DNA from: Thermoproteati archaeon
GTDB lineage: Archaea; Thermoproteota; Thermoprotei_A; Marsarchaeales; UBA168
DNA length: 8,719 nucleotides
NCBI GenBank assembly: GCA_023256295.1
Contig: JAGDXH010000023.1
Coordinates: forward strand, 9,598 to 18,316
Direction of reading: 5' to 3'
A program made the translations under genes and the position numbers. The notes below the pieces were generated by a model, which was not told where the DNA came from, searched no databases, and was given only the letters and a program-made list of their open reading frames with translations. Positions 1 to 6,277 of this stretch are shown piece by piece (the stretch's first letter is position 1; each line of letters opens with the position of its first letter).

Positions 1-1021
1 TCGCTTGAGCCTGCGACATCCCTCTGCTCCTGAGATAAAACAGCTGATCCTCGCCTATCCTACCTATCCAAGAACCGTGCTTTGCCCGGCACTCCTTCTC
101 CTTAACGTCGAGGGAAGGAGACGCTATACCTCTTGCAGCCTCCCCTATCATCAGGGCACGCTCCTGAAGGTTTGCCTCGCTTCCAGAGGCACCTTGCTGA
201 ATGACCGTGAGCGCGCGCAGGACTCCCTTGCCCATGATCCCGCCCCTGATTTCCACATCACTCTTGGAACGCCCAAGATGGATCACCTGAAAAACGGCAT
301 CAGAAAAGCTCTCCATCGGAGCGAGATCACCAACCATGGCTTGGAGCTGCGCTCCAAGCTCGAGCTTAACCCTGAAGTAGCCCCTGCTGTAGACGCCCGA
401 ACGAACGAAGGTGTGTAAGCTCGTGGAAGAGAACTTACCCGCAAGGACGTCGACGAGCAAGTACTCGTACCCATGTCCGCTTTCTGAATAGGCCAAGTCC
501 AAACTTGAGTTTTCCTTGGCGAGCACTTGAAGCGAGAAAGTGGAAAGCTCTCTGGCCTGAAGCTGAGAAGCAGCCTTCTCGGTCGATGACCGTAGCTCCA
601 ACTTCAAGGAAGCACGACGACCAACCTGAACCACGAGTTTTCCCCTAAGCCGATCCAATCTGGTGACAGAAATCTCTGCGGATGCCTCATCGGGGATGGA
701 GATCATCAGGCCATGTGTCCAGCCCAAGAGCGCAAGCGCGTTGAACTTGTCGTGAGGGAGGTCATCTGATATTCCCCATGCGCAAGCATCGGACTCCGCC
801 TGCAAGAGCGGAAGGACGTTGGCGTTGCCCTTTACCTGAACACCCAGCCCCAAGGCATCCGCATCTCCAAAATCGACCGGAAGCGTGAGGCCCTGCGGAA
901 CATACTTGAGGTCCTCCCTATACACCAGCCTACCGTCCCGCTGTACCCTCCAAGAGGGCAGCTCCAAGCTCTGATAGAGCTCAGCCGCCCTACCCCTTTC
1001 AGCATCACAGGATGTCTGCAT
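1..1021 (-). CDS. sufD: SufD, Fe-S cluster assembly scaffold subunit (3'-truncated by window edge)
   Basis: SufD pairs with SufB and two SufC subunits in the cytoplasmic SufBC2D scaffold that builds iron-sulfur clusters. Reading the minus strand from the ATG at 1021-1019 gives 340 uninterrupted codons to the edge, so roughly the last 60-80 residues are missing. The N-terminal two thirds is divergent and beta-rich. The C-terminal part carries the SufB/SufD core signature: PSLDVKEKE at about 302-310, an AKHG motif with H315 in the place of the E. coli SufD His360, and GEDQLFYLRSRG at 323-334. The start ATG shares one base with the sufB stop (TGATG), with AGGTG about 10 bases upstream, so translation is probably coupled. 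SufD rather than a second SufB is chosen from its position after sufB, the AKHG motif, and the lack of the SufB N-terminal GEPEWML block. C311 sits four residues before the histidine, where bacterial SufD usually has CSHG. Confidence 0.9.
   Translation of the reverse strand, partial: MQTSCDAERGRAAELYQSLELPSWRVQRDGRLVYREDLKYVPQGLTLPVDFGDADALGLGVQVKGNANVLPLLQAESDACAWGISDDLPHDKFNALALLGWTHGLMISIPDEASAEISVTRLDRLRGKLVVQVGRRASLKLELRSSTEKAASQLQARELSTFSLQVLAKENSSLDLAYSESGHGYEYLLVDVLAGKFSSTSLHTFVRSGVYSRGYFRVKLELGAQLQAMVGDLAPMESFSDAVFQVIHLGRSKSDVEIRGGIMGKGVLRALTVIQQGASGSEANLQERALMIGEAARGIASPSLDVKEKECRAKHGSWIGRIGEDQLFYLRSRGMSQAQA
24..61. repeat. 38-base direct repeat, copy in sufD
   Basis: These 38 bases are identical to 1157-1194 in sufB, in the same orientation. 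They encode RIGEDQLFYLRS plus flanking partial codons; the identical protein stretch runs GRIGEDQLFYLRSRG in both proteins. Identity ends abruptly at both sides, at third-position differences in glycine and arginine codons. Confidence 0.9.
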
Positions 1022-2352
1022 CACGCTATGGCACCTTTCAGCTCAAGCTCAACGAGCCGGTTGAACTCAACTGCGTACTCTAGCGGTATCTTCTTAGAAA
1101 TGGGCTCCATAAAGCCCCTTATGACCAACGCTGTGGCCTCGGACTCTGAGAATCCCCTGCTCCTGAGATAAAACAGCTGATCCTCGCCTATCCTTCCAGC
1201 AGATGCCTCATGAGAGACCTCGCTGTCCTCCTCGTCGACCTGCTCCGTAGGAAGGGTTTCGGTAGAACTCTCGTCAGAGAGCAGAAGTGAATCGCACCTG
1301 ACCGAGCTGACCGATCCCCGCGCTCCCTTGTTGACCTTAACCTCGCCCCTGTACACCGTACGACCGTTTCCTCTCGATATGCTCTTTGAAACCACGAGAG
1401 CTGACGTCTCTGGAGCAGCGTGGACTATCTTGGCCCCTGCGTCCAGCAACTGGCCGTCGTTTGCAAAGGAAAGATAGACGTGTTCTGCAGAGGCGCCGGT
1501 CCCAACAAGCACGCTGGAAGGATAAAGCATGGTCACCTTGCTGCCAAAAGACGCCTCTACCCACTCCATCCTTCCCGCTTCCTCGACTATGGCCCTTTTT
1601 GTGACCAAGTTGTACACGTTTTTGCTCCAGTTCTGTATGGTCGTCACCCTCACCTTCGCGCTCTTCCCGACGAATATCTCCATGGCACCTGCGTGCAAAC
1701 CTCCCTTTATGTACGCTGGGGCAGAGCATCCCTCTATGTACTCCACAGATGCGCCCTCGTCGGCAACTATCACCGTGTGCTCAAATTGGCCCATTGAGGG
1801 ATGATCGAACAAAAAGTACACTTGAACTGGCTTCTCGATCTTCACGCCCTTAGGCACATATATGAAACTTCCTCCGCTCCAGAGGGCACCGTTCAGGGCG
1901 GCAAACTTGTGATACGTGGGAGGTATGCACCTGGTCATGAAGTACCTCTGCACGAGCTCCGGATACTTCTTCACGGCTTCATCCATGCTCATGAACACCA
2001 CTCCCTGGGCTTCGAGCGATCTCTTCATCCTCTCGTAAATCACCTCCGACTGATACATGGCCCCACTTCCTGCCAAGAACTTCCTCTCTGCCTCTGGTAT
2101 ACCAAGCGCGTCAAAGGTCTTCCTGAGGTCAGCTGGAAGCTCTTCAAGACTGTCCGCCTGGGCGACCCCAGGCCTGACGTAATATGAGAGGTCGTCTAGA
2201 TTTAGACCGCTAAGATCTGGCCCCCACGTTGGGACTGCTTTGGAGTTAAACACCCTGAGAGACTGGAGTCTTTTTTGCAACATCCATTCTGGCTCGCCCT
2301 TGCTCTTGGAGAGCTCATACACCAGATCTTCGCTCAGCGCTCTTCTGCCCAT
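1021..2352 (-). CDS. sufB: SufB, Fe-S cluster assembly scaffold subunit
   Basis: SufB is the scaffold subunit on which nascent clusters are assembled using SufC ATP hydrolysis. From the ATG at 2352 the protein has 443 residues, a normal archaeal length. Diagnostic blocks are GEPEWML (19-25), PTWGPDLSGL (41-50), YVPKGV (165-170), EGCSAP (207-212, with C209 at the position of the E. coli channel cysteine), RCDSLL (352-357, C353 matching the E. coli scaffold Cys405), HEASAGRIGEDQLFYL (381-396) and the C-terminal IPLEYAVEFNRLVELE. The frame is open upstream to 2424, but those residues lie inside sufC. The start at 2352 aligns with the usual short N-terminus. A TTG at 2358, eight bases after GAGGTG, is an alternative. 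The gene overlaps the sufC end by 38 bases and touches the sufD start, so the three genes form one operon. Confidence 0.96.
   Translation of the reverse strand: MGRRALSEDLVYELSKSKGEPEWMLQKRLQSLRVFNSKAVPTWGPDLSGLNLDDLSYYVRPGVAQADSLEELPADLRKTFDALGIPEAERKFLAGSGAMYQSEVIYERMKRSLEAQGVVFMSMDEAVKKYPELVQRYFMTRCIPPTYHKFAALNGALWSGGSFIYVPKGVKIEKPVQVYFLFDHPSMGQFEHTVIVADEGASVEYIEGCSAPAYIKGGLHAGAMEIFVGKSAKVRVTTIQNWSKNVYNLVTKRAIVEEAGRMEWVEASFGSKVTMLYPSSVLVGTGASAEHVYLSFANDGQLLDAGAKIVHAAPETSALVVSKSISRGNGRTVYRGEVKVNKGARGSVSSVRCDSLLLSDESSTETLPTEQVDEEDSEVSHEASAGRIGEDQLFYLRSRGFSESEATALVIRGFMEPISKKIPLEYAVEFNRLVELELKGAIA
1157..1194. repeat. 38-base direct repeat, copy in sufB
   Basis: This is the partner of 24-61. 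It falls in the conserved C-terminal core of SufB (about residues 387-399). The coding reason for amino-acid similarity is clear; perfect synonymous-site identity is not required by the protein. Confidence 0.9.
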
Positions 2353-3103
2353 CTCCAACTTCTCCCCACCTCGAGAATCCCTCTCTTTCGACCAACTCAG
2401 CAAGCTCTTGGCCTCCCACCTCAACCAGCCTTCCCTTTATGAGGACGTAGACGCGGGCTGGATTCAGCATGCTCAAGAGCCTAGGATGATGAGTTATGAC
2501 CAAGGCTGAGCCTCCTCCTTTGACGTATTCGCGCAACGATTGGATGACCAGCCTAAGGGAGTCCACATCCAATCCTGAGTCGATCTCATCAAGCACGCTG
2601 ACCCTTGGGTTGAGCATGAGCATCTGTATGAGCTCAGCCTTCCTACCCTCTCCACCTGAAAAACCCTCGTTTACGCCCCTTCTCAGCAGTTCGGGACCGA
2701 ATCCCAGCCCAGAAGAAACTGCCATTAGCCGCTTCCTGAAGTCTATGAGGGAGGGGCGTTTCTCTCCAGTCCACCTTGCGCGATAGGCCTCCCAGATCAT
2801 GTCCTCAATTGGTAGACCTGGTATCTCCACCTGCTTCTGAAAAGCCAGAAAAAGACCCTTTTTTGCCCGGTATTCTGGCTCGGCCCTCGTTATATCCTCG
2901 CCGTCAAGGCGTATCCAACCCTCGTCGACGCGGAACCTCGGGTGGCCGGCAAGCGTCAGCGCCAGAGTGCTTTTTCCAGAACCATTGGGGCCCATCAACG
3001 CACAGATCTCCGAGGGGCGAACCTCAAGAGAGACGCCCTGCAGTATTCTTCCTCCATCGCGCACTGACACACCAAGCCCACTTACCAAAAGCCCTGATTC
3101 CAT
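2315..3103 (-). CDS. sufC: SufC, Fe-S assembly ABC-type ATPase
   Basis: SufC is the soluble ABC ATPase that drives conformational change in the SufBC2D scaffold; it is not a transporter. The 262-residue protein has the Walker A motif GPNGSGKST (38-46), Q-loop glutamine around 89-91, the ABC signature FSGGEGRK (148-155; the SufC family usually has SGGE followed by basic residues), Walker B VSVLDEID (168-175), D-loop SGLD (176-179) and the switch histidine in ITHH (H205). The signature and the absence of membrane-domain partners separate it from transporter ATPases. It is the first gene of the suf operon. A TATA-like element lies about 27 bases before the ATG and no Shine-Dalgarno sequence precedes it, so the transcript is probably leaderless. 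The roughly 20-residue tail after residue 242 is polar and poorly conserved, and its coding bases double as the sufB start region. Confidence 0.97.
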   Translation of the reverse strand: MESGLLVSGLGVSVRDGGRILQGVSLEVRPSEICALMGPNGSGKSTLALTLAGHPRFRVDEGWIRLDGEDITRAEPEYRAKKGLFLAFQKQVEIPGLPIEDMIWEAYRARWTGEKRPSLIDFRKRLMAVSSGLGFGPELLRRGVNEGFSGGEGRKAELIQMLMLNPRVSVLDEIDSGLDVDSLRLVIQSLREYVKGGGSALVITHHPRLLSMLNPARVYVLIKGRLVEVGGQELAELVEREGFSRWGEVGDGQKSAERRSGV

Positions 3104-3121
3104 GAAGTACTGAGCGAGGGA

Positions 3122-3138
3122 GGTTATTAAGTATAACC
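3122..3138 (-). promoter_or_regulatory. sufCBD promoter: TATA element inside an inverted repeat
   Basis: On the minus strand the segment reads GGTTATACTTAATAACC, a TATA-like core directly after the stop codon of the upstream nfeD-like gene and centred about 27 bases before the sufC ATG. That is the spacing expected for a leaderless archaeal transcript. The element is also a perfect 6-base inverted repeat (GGTTAT/ATAACC, 5-base spacer), so a dimeric regulator could bind over the TATA box. The promoter role is inferred from position; the operator role is a hypothesis. Confidence 0.6.
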
Positions 3139-3141
3139 CTG

Positions 3142-4485
3142 TTATTGCTGGACCTTTCTGACCACCAGCACTATGCCGTCAACAGAGAGCACCACGACTT
3201 TGTCCCCCTTTTTGATCTCCTGATCGCCTGCGGATCTGGCTGACCACTGCTCAGAAGAGACCTGAATCACACCCTGACCTCCCTGAAAGTCCGTTTGGGA
3301 AACGCCCAACTTCCCAACCATGTTCTCGAGGCCGACAAGCCTTGGCTTGGACCTGAGCTCTCTCCTAAGCTTGCTCAAGTAGAGGCTTGCAAAGCCAACG
3401 GTCACGGCAAGCAAACCAAACTCGATGCCAGTGAAGAGCGGGGACACCTGTTGCGAGGGACGAACAAAGCTGCCAGGGGCTGAGGGAGAAGAGGGAAGAG
3501 GTTGTATGAGAACTTGCCCGTAGAGCAAAAGAAGACCGACCAGAGAGACCACGACACCTGCAGCGGCAAAGAGCCCGTGACCCGCCTTAACCTCCAAGAA
3601 CATCATTGCACCGCCAAGCACGATCAGCAGAAAAGCAAGAGGGGGTGCTCCGATGAGACCCATGCCGTAGATCCCAAGCAGGAGAGAAACGATGCCCACC
3701 AAGCTAGCGAGGCCTGTTGGATGAAGGACGTCGACTAGGACCGCAAAGAACCCAAGATCCAACAGCAGTGCATCCAGCGTGGCGTCGCTGAGGTCGTATC
3801 TGAACTGGTCTGCCAAGCTCGGATAAACCTGCTTCTGAACCGCTTCAGGCTGTATCACGCCGCTGCGCTCAAGCACCAGCAAAAGCTGTTGAAGAGACGG
3901 GACGGCACCGTTGACTACGTGGAGTCTGACGGCTTGTTCCCACGTGTAAGTGAGTCCACCCTCAGCTTGGCTGACATCAGCTGACACCATCATGCCCGCT
4001 GCAGTACCATTCCTCCCATGCTGATCAGCTTCCGATGCCACAAGAGAAGCATATGCTCCCATTATCTTCTGAACAACGTAAGTGGGCTCTGGGGAGGAGA
4101 AGATTGGAGACGCTCCTCCAAAGCTGCTTCCATTCTGCAGATATACTTGGTCGGCGGCCTCGGAAATTATGGAGCCTGCGCTGAAGACGCCAGGCTGGAT
4201 GCCATAAACGACGAATTCGCCTCCCCAACCTTCATAGGAATCTATCTGCGATATCATGGAAAGCATGTTCTGGGAGTTCCCTCCTGGAGTTGTGAAGTTC
4301 AGCACGATGACGCGCACGCCCCCGACTTCCGCAGAGTGAATGACTTCAGACAGATAGTCCTGCGAACCTTGATTTATCTCCATGTTCAGGCTGACCACGT
4401 AGTAGCTTGGAGTTGGCTGGGCCGCCAAGGCTAACATAGGGGCCAACATTATCAACAGGAAGCACAAGAAGAGGACGGCGCGCAC
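3142..4485 (-). CDS. nfeD: NfeD-family membrane serine protease (ClpP-like domain plus OB-fold)
   Basis: This 447-residue protein matches the long NfeD type (such as Pyrococcus PH1510), a membrane-anchored ClpP-class protease thought to act with stomatin-like proteins in membrane quality control. Residues 1-22 look like a signal peptide ending ALAA. Residues about 27-215 form the protease domain: TPGG (66-69) matches the oxyanion region, S102 in FSAGS is the likely nucleophile, and K140 in VVQK, followed by a helix and HGRNG, is the likely general base. Residues about 240-325 hold several membrane segments, another lies at about 350-372, and 381-445 form the NfeD OB-fold (GLENMVGKLG, KKGDKVVVLSVDG). 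The start is a GTG at 4485. No Shine-Dalgarno sequence is visible and a TATA-like element sits about 22 bases upstream. No stomatin gene lies beside it in the window. Confidence 0.92.
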   Translation of the reverse strand: MRAVLFLCFLLIMLAPMLALAAQPTPSYYVVSLNMEINQGSQDYLSEVIHSAEVGGVRVIVLNFTTPGGNSQNMLSMISQIDSYEGWGGEFVVYGIQPGVFSAGSIISEAADQVYLQNGSSFGGASPIFSSPEPTYVVQKIMGAYASLVASEADQHGRNGTAAGMMVSADVSQAEGGLTYTWEQAVRLHVVNGAVPSLQQLLLVLERSGVIQPEAVQKQVYPSLADQFRYDLSDATLDALLLDLGFFAVLVDVLHPTGLASLVGIVSLLLGIYGMGLIGAPPLAFLLIVLGGAMMFLEVKAGHGLFAAAGVVVSLVGLLLLYGQVLIQPLPSSPSAPGSFVRPSQQVSPLFTGIEFGLLAVTVGFASLYLSKLRRELRSKPRLVGLENMVGKLGVSQTDFQGGQGVIQVSSEQWSARSAGDQEIKKGDKVVVLSVDGIVLVVRKVQQ

Positions 4486-4502
4486 GCAGTCATCTGGCGC
4501 AC

Positions 4503-4511
4503 AGATTTAAC
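4503..4511 (-). promoter_or_regulatory. Putative TATA element for the nfeD-like gene
   Basis: The minus strand reads GGTTAAATC here, centred about 22 bases before the GTG start at 4485. This fits an archaeal promoter producing a leaderless or nearly leaderless transcript. The assignment rests only on motif and spacing. Confidence 0.45.
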
Positions 4512-4522
4512 CCTAGCGGGGG

Positions 4523-4582
4523 TCAAGGAGGATGGAAGTCCTTGAGGAAACGGTAGTACACCCTTTTCTTTACCTCTGACAT
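4523..4582 (-). other. Possible small or decayed reading frame in the divergent intergenic region
   Basis: A minus-strand frame ends at the TGA at 4525-4523 and from an ATG at 4582 encodes 19 residues, MSEVKKRVYYRFLKDFHPP. The frame stays open further upstream to at least 4680 without an ATG, GTG or TTG start. Its composition is protein-like (basic, aromatic, with AAG/AGG codons), but there is no good ribosome site. It may be a gene remnant, a very small protein or chance. The rest of 4486-4729 holds only the two promoter regions. Confidence 0.15.
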
Positions 4583-4653
4583 CCTCTCATCCGTGAAGGA
4601 ATTGAGGTCTCTGGACGACCCAAAGAGGAGTAAGGCAAAGAACGGGCTCAGAT

Positions 4654-4680
4654 TTGCGGCGCAACATTTAAAAACCGCAA
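4654..4680 (+). promoter_or_regulatory. Promoter of the pilus motor unit with palindrome next to the TATA box
   Basis: TTTAAAAA at 4667-4674 is a strong archaeal TATA box; transcription would be expected to start near 4695-4698. Directly upstream, over the BRE position, is a perfect 11-base palindrome TTGCGGCGCAA (4654-4664). A matching half-site CCGCAA lies just downstream at 4675-4680, so the TATA box is bracketed by TTGCGG/CCGCAA. The TATA call is good; regulator binding is inferred. Confidence 0.7.
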
Positions 4681-4703
4681 GCACTTTCCGTCACGTTGAG
4701 CCC

Positions 4704-4733
4704 ATGGGCGATCCAGAAGATGGTACGACATGA
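4704..4733 (+). other. Nine-codon upstream reading frame overlapping the ATPase start (ATGA)
   Basis: The first ATG after the TATA box opens a frame encoding MGDPEDGTT, whose TGA overlaps the ATPase ATG at 4730 as ATGA. It starts only about 8 bases after the predicted transcription start. It could be a leaderless leader peptide that brings ribosomes to the poorly marked ATPase start by termination-reinitiation, or it could be chance. Confidence 0.25.
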
Positions 4734-6277
4734 GCGAGGCATCAGGTGGGCAGGTGCGCTCAAAGAGGTACACGGACGTCTACGAGGTGATACCTGGATA
4801 CGCCCTTGTGGGTATAAGGAACGATCCGTCCTCGAACAAGCTGATCTATGAGGTGATCGAGCCTAAGGTTTCCGAGACAGAACAACAACTTCTAGAGCAG
4901 CTGAAACACTACCTGGTCAACCAGTGGGTTGCCCCAGTCGGTCTGGACAACCCCACAGCTGCGTCTGGAAGTTTGGAGAAAGCGGTGAACGAAGTCATAA
5001 AGAGGTACAAGGTCAAGATCGACCAACCAAGCCTTCAGAAGATCCTCTATTTTTTGAAGCGCGACTTCCTGGAGTACGGAAAGATAACCGTCCTCCTGAA
5101 GGACCCCAACAACGAGGACGTGGCCTGCAACGGAGTAGGCATCCCCATCTACGTCGTGAACCGCAGGTACGGAGAGCTCCAGACGAACGTAGTGTTTGAG
5201 TCGGAGGCAGAGCTTGACGGCATGATAGAGAGGTTGGCATTTTTGGCGAATCGCGACATATCGCTCGCCAGACCAATAGCAGACGGCATATTGCCGAACG
5301 GCGACAGGGTGCTCGTCACCTACAGAAACGAGGTTTCTGGCGGGGGATCCACGTTCACCATAAGAAACGTCAGGACCGACCCGTTCACGATCGTAGACTT
5401 GCTGAGAAGCAAAACCTTGGACTTCTTAGAAGCCGCCTATGTCTGGAAGCTCATGGAGCTGAAGCGGTCAGTGGCCGTGATAGGTTCAACAGGAGCTGGG
5501 AAGACCACGCTTCTGAACGCGCTGCTGGACCTCCTCGACCCACGCTCCCGCATAATAACCATCGAGGAGACGCCTGAGCTCAGGCTCGAAAAGGAGAACT
5601 GGGTCTCGCTTCACAGCAAGGGTATGGAAGGAGATCAATCAAGCATTTCTCTCTTTGACCTGCTCAAGGCCAGCCTCAGGCAGCGCCCAGACTACATAAT
5701 CGTGGGCGAGATAAGAGGGCAGGAGGCTGTCACGTTCTTCCAAGCCATAATGACCGGCCACGGGGGAATGACCACGATCCACGCGGACAGCATGGAGGCG
5801 ATGATGAACAGGCTGATCTCGCCTCCGATCTCGGTATCCCCAGCCTTGATACCCGCGATCTCAGCTGTGATCAGCATAGGCAGGGTAATGACGAAGAACG
5901 GATTCGTGAGAAGGGTAGTTTCAGTCACCGAGATAACCGGATACGATCCAAAGACGGAACGCGTGGAATCCAACGAGTACTGCTCGTGGAATCCAACCGC
6001 GGATATCGTTAGCTACAACGACAGCAAGGTGCTGGCAAGCGTCGCGGAACTGTCAAAGGTCGACCCGAAGGTCCTTTCTCAAGACCTCCTGGACAAGTCG
6101 GAGTACCTCAAGTGGCTGGTCAACAAGGGAATATCTGGTCGCGTTGAACTGGAGAAAGCCCTCAGAAGCTATTACAAGGACCCGCGGGCCGCCATCATAA
6201 CGGCCAGGCTTGAGAACGCGGAGAAGGAGCTCCGCCTTCAGAAGAACTTGGGTGTAGCTCGGCTTGAAAGCGCTTGA
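4730..6277 (+). CDS. Archaeal type IV pilus/archaellum-type secretion ATPase (VirB11/TadA/ArlI superfamily)
   Basis: This 515-residue cytoplasmic hexameric ATPase powers assembly of a type IV pilus-like filament by moving the membrane platform protein. Residues 1 to about 235 form the N-terminal domain, including the conserved RPIADGILPNGDRVLV stretch (181-196). The RecA-like core carries Walker A GSTGAGKTT (252-260), an Asp box IITIEETPEL (275-284), Walker B DYIIVGEIRG (321-330) and a His box TGHGGMTTIHADS (342-354). Residues 400-515 form an ArlI-like tail with KWLVNKGISGRVELEKALRSYYKDP. Length and motifs fit archaeal pilus or archaellum ATPases better than bacterial PilB, which carries a tetracysteine zinc site that I do not see. 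Which filament it serves cannot be decided, because no pilin or archaellin gene is nearby. The ATG at 4730 is the only reasonable start, since an in-frame stop occurs at 4697. The ribosome site is weak. The next gene overlaps its end by 14 bases. Confidence 0.94.
   Translation: MSEASGGQVRSKRYTDVYEVIPGYALVGIRNDPSSNKLIYEVIEPKVSETEQQLLEQLKHYLVNQWVAPVGLDNPTAASGSLEKAVNEVIKRYKVKIDQPSLQKILYFLKRDFLEYGKITVLLKDPNNEDVACNGVGIPIYVVNRRYGELQTNVVFESEAELDGMIERLAFLANRDISLARPIADGILPNGDRVLVTYRNEVSGGGSTFTIRNVRTDPFTIVDLLRSKTLDFLEAAYVWKLMELKRSVAVIGSTGAGKTTLLNALLDLLDPRSRIITIEETPELRLEKENWVSLHSKGMEGDQSSISLFDLLKASLRQRPDYIIVGEIRGQEAVTFFQAIMTGHGGMTTIHADSMEAMMNRLISPPISVSPALIPAISAVISIGRVMTKNGFVRRVVSVTEITGYDPKTERVESNEYCSWNPTADIVSYNDSKVLASVAELSKVDPKVLSQDLLDKSEYLKWLVNKGISGRVELEKALRSYYKDPRAAIITARLENAEKELRLQKNLGVARLESA

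Noticed and set aside
5..418. Plus-strand open frame of 137 codons at the left edge
   Set aside because: It lies antisense to sufD, whose minus-strand frame is open throughout and carries family motifs. The plus-strand translation has no recognisable pattern.
1420..2187. Several plus-strand open frames opposite sufB, and a minus-strand alternative frame at 1337-1729
   Set aside because: All are shadows of the long sufB frame. Their products are Arg/Ser/His-rich or otherwise unstructured and match nothing.
2353..2424. A 24-residue N-terminal extension of SufB
   Set aside because: It overlaps the end of SufC and has no counterpart in the SufB family; the start at 2352 gives the normal N-terminus.
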